Shown here piece after piece: positions 49,390 through 59,258 of a stretch of DNA of 64,000 nt (position 1 is its first letter; each line of letters begins with the position of its first letter). The position numbers were made by a program, and so were the translations under genes. Under the pieces are notes generated by a model. It did no database searches and had not been told where the DNA came from. It was given only the letters and a program-made list of their open reading frames with translations. Source of the DNA: Combretum micranthum (taxonomy: Eukaryota; Streptophyta; Magnoliopsida; Myrtales; Combretaceae). The DNA lies in assembly GCA_024138025.1 (NCBI GenBank), contig JAMXBD010000396.1, forward strand, positions 62,001 to 126,000. The letters run 5' to 3'.

Positions 49390-50100
49390 GGTGAGCTGCA
49401 GTATTGGGATTGGGAGGATCAATGAAGACATCTGCTCCATGGATTCTTGTCATCTCCTGCAAAATCAGAACCAACGCCTGTATTGTCACAGAGGATTTAT
49501 TGTCATCTCCTGTGAAATCAATTCGGAAATTGCGTTTGGATTCACGATAGTTTGGAGTTTTGAGGATTTATTTGCAATGGATTGAGCAGCTGCTGTTTTG
49601 GATCTTTCATGTCTGCTACTTGGTTTGTTTTGTTTGTGTTAGAGCTCTTTGCTGTTGTCCTTAGGTGCTTGGGTGAGCACTCAATTCTTCTTTAGTAGTG
49701 CTCCAATTCAGTTATCTTTCAGCCATTATTGATGAGACATGGAACCAGGTCAGCTTGATTTGTTCGCCTCTGCAGGTCAGTGTGAAGCTTTTCTTCTTGA
49801 TCGATGCAAAGCAAGAATGGTGCATCAATATTCTACTACTAGTCTGATTCAAATTTGCTTTGATGGTGCTCAGTTGGTTAAAGCGGTGCTACTGAAAAAG
49901 CAAATATCTTTGCTGTGGTTCCAAATGGGTAACAGAGGCATGGAAGTTGCGTGCATTGTCGGACTCTCCGTCAACGTTTTTTAGTGTGTCGAAGTATACC
50001 CTGATTGTTTGAAGTCTTGCAAAGACGACGACAACTCTGCCGAACACAAGAAATTCAGCTTATTGGGTTACCATTGTCCCACATTGCTAAAATCTTAAAA
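49390..50100 (+). pseudogene. unidentified decayed coding sequence
   Basis: GC-richer and coding-like compared with its flanks. Open pieces at 49391-49585 and 49739-49984 include MEPGQLDLFASAGQCEAFLL and MGNRGMEVACIVGLSV, and just after a stop CVEVYPDCLKSCKDDD. The pieces lie in different frames, so it is either a fragment with introns or a decayed gene. I do not recognise the family. Confidence 0.3.
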
Positions 50101-51083
50101 GTTATAACATAGCCTTATATATATTACACAATTCGAAAAGCTCATGGCAGAAAGGTTAAAGCCTAAAAGAGTACTGTGGGCCTGCTTTATTGTTTTAGTG
50201 GGCTAAAATAATTTATTAGAAATAAGATTTATAAGAAAAAGTTAATCAAACAGATTAGATACAAATTATTATTATTATTTATTTTTATTTTTATTTTTTT
50301 TGCGGAAGATCAGATATATATTTAATATGATAAAAATCAGACATTCCAAACAGACGTAAATATGAAGATCCACTTCTACGGCCCACATCTGCCGCCGGAA
50401 ATCGTGAAGGGATAAGCTTCTGTGAAATGGTTTCATTGAATTCAGGCAATAGTCTTGCTGCTCTCGATTTTCAACAGCCAATAGTAATAGTAATCGGAGT
50501 CATCAAATTGTGTCGGTGAGCCAACCATTTGTTTTGGTATCTTATTAAACAAAATAATATTGTTCCTTTATTAATAAATAACTTTGATTTTCTTTTGCAA
50601 AATATTGTGATCTATAATAATGGTCTGAAATTTTGTAATGATAAAAGATTTAAAATCTTACTGATTCTAGCAAACTGCTGCAAAGCTTGATTATCCAAAC
50701 CTTTCAATTCATGGATGTGGATATTGAACGTATAGGTAAAGATATTCTTATTTTTATTTATTTATTCTAAAGGATATAATCTTATTCAAGCACAATTGGA
50801 ATAACAAAACCCTTCGAACGTTGAGTTTTATGTAGCACTCAACAAATTTGCCAAAGGGTTCATGTGATTTCAATCCAAACAATACATTTACTAGTTTATA
50901 TTATGTGTATAAATATATATATATACACCGGATGCATCATGGTTGGCAAAAATGTATTATTATTATTATTATATGATGACTGTAAAGACATATATTGAAG
51001 ATTGATTCAAACATTACAATGCTTAACAAGGTCATTAAATAATTATGCAACTATTCTTAAAAAAAGAAAAGAAAAAAAGAATG
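50101..51083. other. intergenic, no gene seen
   Basis: AT-rich, with an (ATT)n tract near 50957-50972 and a fragment of the CAGATTAGATACAAAT repeat family at 50210-50360. Confidence 0.4.
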
Positions 51084-51740
51084 AAGCCATAGAATTTTCT
51101 GCACAATTAAAACTTTCATAGTTTGTGGAGTACATTCTTCAATTTTTAAATTAAAATAAATATAATAATTAATATATTAATTATTCCATTATCATAACAA
51201 GTATAATATTTAATCTATGAAATATTTTAATAGTACCACTAGCATTGAGCATAGATACATACCTTTAAACAATTTCCGTAGCCGTAAAATTTTCAGATTA
51301 AGAAAAAAAAATTCATAAAAAAAAGCAAATCCTACTAGATAAAAAATAATTTTAAAAATAGATAACTTGAGCTGATCTATTTAAGAGATAAAATTGATTT
51401 TACAATACTAAACCCGTTTCTTGAAGAGACGAGATCAATTATTTATGACATCATTTTTTCAATGACGAGTTCTACTTACCTAAAATTGAAATTGTTTTCA
51501 TCCCTAATAATTTTTAAAATATCAATATTAATTTTCTTTTGCCTGTAATTTTCCATCCAGTTTGAAACTTCTATTCCATTTTCGTCTTTTTAAAATAAAT
51601 AAATAATTTTATTAACTTATTACTCGTTGGTACGATTACAAGTTGAACGAAATATTGTAACGAGACTGGAACCAGCGTAGCACGCGCTGCAGTGTGCATC
51701 ATGAGCCATCGGGTCAAGTGTCTCCTTTTCCTCAGCAAAT
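51084..51740. repeat. segmental duplication, block 2 (truncated promoter copy)
   Basis: Diverged similarity to block 1 upstream DNA (ATGAAGCYRTAGAATT, then TTTGAAACTTCTATTCC, then GAGACTGGAACCAGCG and GAGCCATCGGGTCAAGT). It stops at CAGCAAATG, 51740, exactly where block 3 begins. The C2 coding region is missing. Confidence 0.7.
51300..51535. mobile_element. palindrome-array element 7, at a different site from elements 6 and 8
   Basis: Contains arms CCGTTTCTT / AAGAGACGAG (about 51413-51433), TTTTACAATACTAAAC as in element 6, and a right end TAATAATTTTTAAAATATC. It sits between TAGCCGTAAAATTTTC and TGTAATTTTCCATCC, inside sequence that is continuous in block 1 (46410-46445) and block 3. Confidence 0.5.
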
Positions 51741-52227
51741 GTTAATATGCTGTAAACTTATAATAAATGCATTTTCTAACTGAATAGATAAATGTCTCAA
51801 ATATTACAAATTTATCAAAATAAAAAAAAACTATCTATAATTTTTAAAAATTTAAATACATATTGTACTAAAATCAAAATTTAAAGAATTATTTATAATT
51901 TTCATATAATAACCTAACCTATGTACCTTCCCACTTCCCACTTCCCACTTCCTTCCTCTTAAGTGAGAGGGAAAAATTTTGAGGTTATAATGCACAGAAA
52001 TTCATACTACATTTTCACTCACCTTTAAATTCCTAGTAGATGATTTGTGGATACCCGGGTTTGAAAATTTGATTAGACCGTGTGAAGTCCGATTTATGGT
52101 TGTACCGCCGGTTTGATTCATTGTTTGATCTATTTTAATTTTAACTATATTGGTTTTGCGTCAATGCAATGTCACTAATATATTGCGGCCGAAATATGTT
52201 GAAAGGCAAATCAAGATGTTATGTTTC

Positions 52228-52711
52228 CGATAGGTCCCACTTATTAACCTAACACGACTCTCCCCCAGCTGCCTCCTCACACTCTCTCTTTCACGCCTCC
52301 AAACCCTAGATATGTTCCTCTCTCTCTCTCTCGTATCTCTTTCTCTTCTCTCTGTGAACTCTCTGAACGATGTTGAACTAATGTTTCTCTATGTTACAGG
52401 TAGAGAGTGTATGATAGCCATGGCTGTTTGAGTCACCAGATACTCCTAGAACTTTGTCTACTTCAGGAAGAAATCGATATCCCTTTTCATTCATTTTTCT
52501 GTCTTTATACATTCCTCTGTGTACTTGTTCAGATCTGTAATATTATTACAGATCTAGTGGTAACTACTCTATTCTATTAATGAGTTGTAACTATTCTATT
52601 TTGTTACATGCATTTAACAAGAAACTATAATTTGTGTGAATAGTTGTCGAGCCATCTTGGCTTCCTTCTGTTTCTTGCTGCATGTTGAAACTGGTGAATC
52701 TGGTCGTACCA
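52228..52711 (-). repeat. 3' LTR of the chromovirus
   Basis: Pairs with 57028-57534 through CTCACACTCTCTCTTTCACG, CCTCCAAACCCTAGATATG, TAGAGAGTGTATGATAGCC and GTCGAGCCATCTTGGCTTCC. On its inner side, in element sense, the purine-rich AACGGGGGAG is a likely polypurine tract (52716-52725). Confidence 0.9.
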
Positions 52712-52725
52712 GATGGCTCCCCCGT

Positions 52726-53103
52726 TGAAATAACCTTGTCTCAAAGTGAAAATTGGGTAGAGTCGTCAAAACATGACCAAATCCTCCAACTGGTGTCCTC
52801 TGATGGTAACCTAACCACTAAACAAGGATATGAGGAACATGTGTTCCATGTCTCACTATAGTACGAGAATCCAAAATACAAATAGGATCTAAAACAAGAT
52901 TATTGTGAAATACTTAGAGGTAAATCCAGACTAGGTAGTACAGACCCATAAGCTGGCTTTAAACATGAGACATGGAAAATATTATGGATCCTAGAACCCT
53001 CAGGTAGTTGCAAAGCATATGCAACTTGACCTATCCTCTTAGTGATCCGACAAGGACCATAAAACTTCTTGGATAATTTGTGGTAATCACCAGCAATTGA
53101 AGT
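52726..53103 (-). pseudogene. integrase tail and degraded chromodomain-like segment
   Basis: Reads on past a stop: KKFYGPCRITKRIGQVAYAL and IHNIFHVSCLKPAYG, the usual end of Ty3/gypsy integrase. Then the frame turns to text resembling a chromodomain (ILDSRTIVRHGTHVPHILV, stop, then WLGYH and LPNFHFETRLFQRG). This supports a chromovirus. Confidence 0.55.
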
Positions 53104-54212
53104 CTATCTGTAAGGCTGTAATTTCACAAAAACCATGTCCCCTTCGAAAACAACATCACTTCGATGTTTATCAACTTGATTCTTCATTCTTTGCTGAGTT
53201 GATAATAAATGAGTTTTGAGAAGAGATGAAATCTCATCTCGATTTTTCAACTCATAATCAATAGCTTCCAATTTAGAACTCCCCCTTAAATACATAGGTA
53301 CCGTAGGAGGACTACGGCCATAGACAGCTTCAAATGGTGTAGTTCCAACCCCTTCGTGATATGACACATTATAAGGAAATTTAGTCCATGCCAAATAGGA
53401 GACCCATTCATTTGGTCTATCCATGGCATAACTTCGGCGGTACCGTTGCAATACCCTATTCAAAGCTTCGGTTTGGCCATTTGATTGGGGATGGTAGCAC
53501 TACTCATGAAGAGTTTAGTGATACTTGAACGAAATAGCTCCTGCTAGACATAACTCATAAAGATGCTATCTCTATCACTTAATATACTCCTTGGAAAACC
53601 ATGTAACTTTACTACCAGTTGTAAAAACAACTGAGCCACCTTTGTAGCAGTAAAATGAGTGTCCAATGGACCAATGTGACAATACTTGGAAAGTCGATCC
53701 ACTACAACCATCATCACTGTATAGCCCTGAGATTTAGGAAGTCCAATAACAAAATCCATAGATAAATCTTCCCAAATCATCTCTGGCAAAGGCAATGGCT
53801 GCAATAATCCAGCAGGGCGTTGAGTGGAATATTTAGTCTATTGACAAGTAAGACAGCCACGAACAAACAACTTGACATCATGTTTTACTCCAGGCCAATA
53901 AAATTGAGCCACCAGTTTCTGATATGTCTTTCGAATTCCAAAATGTCCAGCAATAGGAATACTATGAAATTCCTCTAAAAGTAATGGAATCAAGGAAGAA
54001 GTAGAACCAAAAAAATTGATGCCTCTTAAATAGTAACTCATTGAACAACGGAGATTCCATTTTAGAGGATCTCCTGCTGCTAATTTCGAAATAATTTTCA
54101 CAAAAGCAGGCAACTCCTTATATTGTTGCTTCAACTTGTCAACAAAAGAAAAATGTGGCATCGAAAAAGCAAGATAACTGAACTCATGTTCTCTTGAAAG
54201 AGCATCAGCCAC
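53104..54212 (-). pseudogene. chromovirus integrase region, frameshifted
   Basis: A zinc-binding HHCC module (HSIPIAGHFGIRKT to GCLTCQ) is followed by the core with [13 protein letters not shown] (first Asp), ILSDRDSIF (second Asp) and the LNRVLQRYRR region near the expected Glu, then FEAVYGRSPPTVP. Stops break the core near 53540 and 53830. Confidence 0.85.
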
Positions 54213-54561
54213 ACATTTTCCTTCCCACTCTTATACTCAATAGAGTAATCATATCCAAGTAATTTGGTCAAGTATTTATGTTGCTCTGAGTTTGAATAAC
54301 TTGAGTTAAAAGCTCTTTCATACTTCTGTGATATGTTCGAATAATAAAATGAGAACCCAACAGATACTGTCTCCACTTTCGTACCGCCTCCACTACTGCA
54401 TATAACTCTCGCACATAAGCTGATGCCTTAACTAAGTGGACAGTCATTTTTTTACTAAAGAAAGCAATTAGCTTGCCTTCTTGTAATAGAACAGATCCAA
54501 TTCCTGTGTCGGATGCATCAATCTCAATGACAAAATGCTTCTTAAAATTTGGCAGAACCAA
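54131..54561 (-). pseudogene. chromovirus RNase H region
   Basis: Starts with IEIDASDTGIGSVLLQEGKL (the first catalytic Asp), then FFSKKM and ELYAVVEAVRKWRQYLLGSH, the Ty3/gypsy RNase H layout. A shift separates it from integrase. Confidence 0.8.
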
Positions 54562-54666
54562 TATAGGAGCCTAACGCAAAGCCTGTTTGAGCTTAATAAA
54601 AGCTTGAGGAGCAGTGTCATCCTAATGAAACCCATCTTTTTTTTAACAAGTCAGTTAATGGACTGG

Positions 54667-55528
54667 CTAGAGAAGCAAAAGACTTAATAAATCTTCTATA
54701 ATACCCGCCAACCCTAAAAAAGCACGAAGCTGTTTCAAAGAAGTGGGTTCTGGCCATTTTTGTATAGCCATCAACTTATTAGGATCAGGGGAATCCACCC
54801 CCCCCCCCCCCCCCCCCCCTAGCCTGAACCACATGCCCCAAATATTCGATGGAACTCTAACCAAAGACACATTTAGATTTCTTTAAGAACATGGTATGCT
54901 CCTCAAGAATGGACAATACCTTATCCAAATGTGTTACATGTAAATCCAATGTCTCACTATATATTAGTATGTCATCAAAGAAAACGATGACAAATCGTCT
55001 TAAGTGAGGCTTAAAAATATCATTTATAATAGATTGGAAAGTAGCAGGAGCATTACAAAGGCCAAAAGGCATAACCAAAAACTCATAGTGTCCTCCATGA
55101 GTCCGAAAAGCTGTCTTGGCAACATCAGATGGACACATCCGAATCTGATGGTACCTGCACGTAAATCTAGCTTTGAAAAAAATTTAGCATCCTTTAATTC
55201 GTCCAAAAGCTCATCAACAGTAGGGATGGGGTATTCGTCTTTAACAGTACCTTCATTCGGAGCTCTGTAATCAACATAAAACTGCCAACTACCATCCTTT
55301 TTCGATTTCCTCTTTTTGAAAATGAAGATACCGATAGGGCTTGACATTGATAGCCGAAACCCTTTCCTTCAAATGTATCCGATGTTGCACTTCTCTCAAA
55401 GGAGGCAATGATGAGGGTGGCTTAAAAATGTGATTATATTTGCCCAACACTTGTTCAATAAGTGTATTGGTGGCGAATTGCTGTGAAGAATTGTCCACCT
55501 GAGCCTCCAAAGAAAAACATGGAACCAC
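54667..55528 (-). pseudogene. chromovirus reverse transcriptase region, frameshifted
   Basis: Motifs in order: [20 protein letters not shown] with [18 protein letters not shown], and the catalytic FFDDILIYS. The C-terminal connection PNKLMAIQKWPEPTSLKQLR is preceded by a long glycine run encoded by a 22-base C tract on the plus strand. Several frame changes. Confidence 0.85.
54798..54819. repeat. 22-base poly-C tract
   Basis: An uninterrupted C run on the plus strand inside the reverse transcriptase region; it encodes glycines in the element. Length is uncertain because such runs are poorly called. Confidence 0.9.
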
Positions 55529-55600
55529 CGAGTCATGTTGGATCAGTCTTCTGAGTTGACTAAAAGAAATCTTACCACCCGGTTTAGACTAAGAACCATG

Positions 55601-56176
55601 TCATACCACGGAATGACCTTGATGCAAGAACTGCATTGTTAAAGTGCTATACTCAATAGTTACAGGCCCTAAAGGCTCCAACCAATCCACTCCTAACACC
55701 ACATCCGACCCTTGTATAGGTAATACATACAAATTGACCAGAAAATCCAAACCCTGAATGTCCAACAAAACATCTTTGCACACACTATCACAATACAACT
55801 TTTAACCATTACCTATGACAACTGGAAATTGTTCGGTTGGACAAATAGGTAATCCCACTTGACTAGCTATCCTAGTCTGAATAAAATTGTGGGTACTACC
55901 CCAATCCACCAACACTGTCAATAGCTTCTGATTAACCTACCTCGAAAAACGTAAAGTTTTAGGAACATGAATTCCACTAGGAGCATGATAACTAATGGCA
56001 CATGAGTCATCCTCATGTACTGTATACACGTCATCCATTCCAGCTACACCCTCAGTTTCGTCTTCCACATCATCAGATGAGATCATTAATAAGAAAAACT
56101 TAGATTTACATTTATGATTCCTGTGAAATTTCCCATCACAGTTAAAACATAAATCTTTCTCCCGATGTGTTTGCAT
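55601..56176 (-). pseudogene. chromovirus zinc knuckle and aspartic protease region
   Basis: The CX2CX4HX4C knuckle CFNCDGKFHRNHKC opens the stretch. The protease follows in broken frames with a VDWGSTHNFI active-site region (near 55885-55910) and the VVLGVDWL flap-side motif. The expected Asp-Ser-Gly is Asp-Trp-Gly here, so the protease is probably dead. Confidence 0.75.
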
Positions 56177-56293
56177 TTCTTTAGGAGTAAGTTTCTTAAT
56201 AAGAATGGAATTATATGATTTAGATATGCCAGAAGTAGAGTTAGAAGGTTTAGAGAATTGTAAAGTACCAGTATGAGGGGAAGAGACAGGAGG

Positions 56294-57012
56294 CTAAAAA
56301 ATATGTGGTCTATATTGCTTTGCTTGATCATTCAACTTATCCTCATGCATTCGAGCTAACCATATAGCCTCCACCATATCTTTCGGACGATCTAGTTGAA
56401 GTTCTCGTTTTATTGCCAACTTTAAGCCCAAAATAAAACAACTGAGCAAAAAGGCATCCGAAAGCCCTTCAGTCCGATTTACCAAGGCCCCAAACTGGGA
56501 TTGGTACAATGTGACTGTGGAAGTTTGTATCAGCTTTGACAATAATTCATGAACATTCTCATATGGTGATGGACCAAACGATATGTCAATGCTTCGATGA
56601 ACTTTTTCCAAAAACTCAATTGTTTGTTCCTGAACATCCACTTAAACCATTCACGAGCTGCCCCTTCGAACGTAAAAGAACAAATAGTCATTCGTTGTTC
56701 TTCATGCACAGCATGAAATTCGAAAAACTGCTCCACTTGAAATATCCATCCCAAAACATCCTCCCCAGCGAATTTGGGAATTTCTAACTTGATTCCTTTA
56801 AGAAAAGAATCAGTAAAGGAAGATCCAAGTCTAGAAGATGATGAATCATTAAGATTCTGATTTCCTGGTGAATGCCGTTCCACATTGTGACCGGATTCCA
56901 ACTTTTCAATTCTAGAGGTAAGTAAACCCAAACTTTCTTGGATTGCAAGCAATGATTTTTTTACAAAATATGAGTCTGACTGTTGAATATTGCTGCGAGT
57001 TTCAGGAGCCAT
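56294..57012 (-). pseudogene. chromovirus gag region, frameshifted
   Basis: Opens MAPETRSNIQQSDSYF at 57012. A retrotransposon gag domain follows (IPKFAGEDVLGWIFQVEQFF, EGAAREWFKWM), typical of Ty3/gypsy capsid. The reading shifts near 56640 into the frame at 56294-56641 (LGLKLAIKRELQLDRPKDM), which ends at a stop. A zinc knuckle lies downstream. Confidence 0.8.
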
Positions 57013-57025
57013 AACGAGAGCACCA
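57013..57025 (-). promoter_or_regulatory. putative primer binding site
   Basis: In element sense TGGTGCTCTCGTT follows the 5' LTR after two bases. It begins TGG as expected for pairing with a tRNA 3' CCA end. It is not the common initiator-Met type; the tRNA is not identified. The gag ATG (57012) follows with no gap. Confidence 0.55.
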
Positions 57026-57027
57026 AA

Positions 57028-57534
57028 TGATAGGGCCCACTTGTATTAACCTAACATGACTCTCTCTCAAATGCCTCCTCACACTCTCTCTTTCACGCCT
57101 CCAAACCCTAGATATGTTCCTCTCTCTCTCTCTCGTATCTCTTTCTCTTCTCTCTGTGAACTGTCTTAACGATGCTGAACTAATGTTTCTCTAATCTGTT
57201 GTAGGTAGAGAGTGTATGATAGCCATGGCTGTTTGGGTCGCCAGAAACTCCTAGACACTTTGTCTACTTCAGGGAAGAAATCGATATCCCTTTTCATTCA
57301 TCTTTCTATATTTATACATTCCTCTATGTACTTGTTCAGATCTGTAATATTGTTTAAATCTAGTTACATATCTAGTTGTAACTACTCTATTCTGTTACAT
57401 GAGTTGTAACTATTCTATTTTGTTACATGCATTTAATAAGAAACTGTTAATTTATTGTGGAATAGTTGTCGAGCCATCTTGGCTTCCTTCTATTTCTTGC
57501 TGTATGTTGAAACTGGTGAATCTGGGTTGTACCA
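57028..57534 (-). repeat. 5' LTR of the chromovirus
   Basis: Begins in the window with TGATAGGGCCCAC and ends GGTTGTACCA. It is slightly longer than the 3' LTR owing to small insertions. It carries the element promoter by position, though no TATA box stands out. Confidence 0.9.
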
Positions 57535-57647
57535 GTTTCCTAGATAAGATTTTAGTAAATCAAAAAAATAAGAATAGTTGTAGACAAAATAAAGATGTTA
57601 TTTTTGGACCCATATATACAGATTAAGGAAAAACAATCATTTTTTCC

Positions 57648-57888
57648 AAAAAAAAATTACATAATTAATCTAAAAAATAGACACCTTGAACTCAAGAGAT
57701 GAGATTTTAAGTGGCCAACGTCGCCTCTTGAAGAGACAATGATAAGATTGACCTTGTCTCTTTAAAAGATTAAGTTTATTTACGATAGTAAATTCGTTTC
57801 TTGAAAAGATGAGGTCAAGAGATGAGTTTAATTTGTCTAAAATTAAGATTATTTTTATTCTAATGGTATTTTTGTAATTTAAAAAATA
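57648..57888. mobile_element. palindrome-array element 8 (block-3 copy of element 6)
   Basis: Colinear with element 6 but worn. The first palindrome has lost one arm (AACTC then AAGAGATGAG). The second reads CGCCTCTTGAAGAGACAA. The right end TAATGGTATTTTTGTAATTT is kept. Confidence 0.6.
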
Positions 57889-59250
57889 TAAATAGTATTT
57901 TCCTTTTCCCCATATGTACACTTATTCCTTTTTCATCAAGTTTGTCAATATAATAACCATTCCTTAATTTAATTATTTAATAGGAAAATAAAAGAATGTA
58001 TAAAGATTATACAAAGCTAATGATCTTCCACAGGAAAAAAAAAAAAAAAAAAGCTAATGATCATGGACCCTTGTCAATGGCCAAAAGTGAGAAACTTTCA
58101 ACTTATGCGGTACACTTAGGAACTTTTATGGTCCCCCTAGTGGAACCTTCCAGCTAGCAATCTTTTCAATTATTAAAAAAAAATATATATATATATATAT
58201 AATTAATAATATTAAGTATTTTTAGTGCTGCATCTCATTGGGAAATTGTTAAAACCATTTAAAGACCGTCAAGGGAAAAAAAATGAAGCTATAGAACTAT
58301 CTATACAGTTCTATCTTTTATAATCTGGTTTTTTAGACTATCATTATAAATCATTCAATCATTACAATAAATATGATAATAAATATATTAAATATTTTAA
58401 TAATATAATTATTATTGAATATAGAATGTCTATAAATAATTTATCATACCCATAGAATTTTCCCTTATGTTCGGAATTTCTATGGTCTAAACAATCAGAG
58501 TTAGAAGGATGAACTCTTTTTTTTTTAAACTAAATGCATATGTATAAGTGTAAACCCCTAAATTTTCGAATCGGTTTAGCACAAAACCATAACCGGAAGT
58601 CAAAACGAAACCCTGAAGGTCAACAAAACCCTAGTTTACCATATCCATCTAGATCCGGCATTGCCGTTTTCTTTGGCCCGGAAAAACGAAGTTGGGATAA
58701 TTAGCTAGAATAGTTCGTAATAACCATAGGTTTTATAAAAGTTTCAGTTTCGCGAAATTCGGTGTCCTTCGAACCCGATCGGACACAGTTCTCGAAAAAA
58801 CGTGTCGGAAGCCCGAATAGTAAAAATATTCCGAATACACCGTTAGACTCGTAAAATATAAGTTTTCCAAAAATATCAGTTTCGTAATTTTTCGGTAAGT
58901 AAAAATAACAGATATAGCTATTATACGCGTATTTTCTTACTACCGTACTTTAATTGTTATATCTACTTTACATTACACTATTCATTACTATTCTACACAC
59001 TATTCTTTTATCTCTACTTTTCTTACACCTATTCTTACACTCTACATAACCTATAATCTTAACTTTTTACCTTTCCAAACTTTAATCACATCTACTTTAC
59101 AAATTACATCTTTCATTTATCAAAAAGTCACAAAATTAAATCACTTCTCCCCCTCTACTAAAGTGGCCGGCGCCCCCTCTCTCTCTCCATTCACAATTTT
59201 GTTTCAATTTTTAATTATTTTAATCACACAAAAATCACTCCTCAAAATCC

Positions 59251-59258
59251 TATAAATA
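59251..59258 (+). promoter_or_regulatory. TATA box of the solo LTR
   Basis: CCTATAAATACC followed by pyrimidine-rich, then CAAAACTCTCTCAA-type leader text with no ATG for over 100 bases, a classic plant promoter layout. It could still start transcription rightward toward the second C2-domain gene 4 kb away. Confidence 0.5.

Larger units (their letters stand above)
52228..57534 (-). mobile_element. Ty3/gypsy chromovirus LTR retrotransposon, decayed
   Basis: A 5.3-kb element lying on the minus strand. LTRs are 52228-52711 (3') and 57028-57534 (5'), ending TG..CA, with the first base changed in one copy. The target duplication GTTTC (52223-52227, 57535-57539) and the uninterrupted GTTTCCTAGATAAG in block 1 prove the insertion. 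The domain order gag, protease, RT, RNase H, integrase is Ty3/gypsy. A degraded chromodomain-like tail and the compact size suggest a Reina-like chromovirus. Many stops and shifts make it non-functional. The LTRs differ by visible indels and substitutions, so it is not a recent arrival. Confidence 0.9.
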
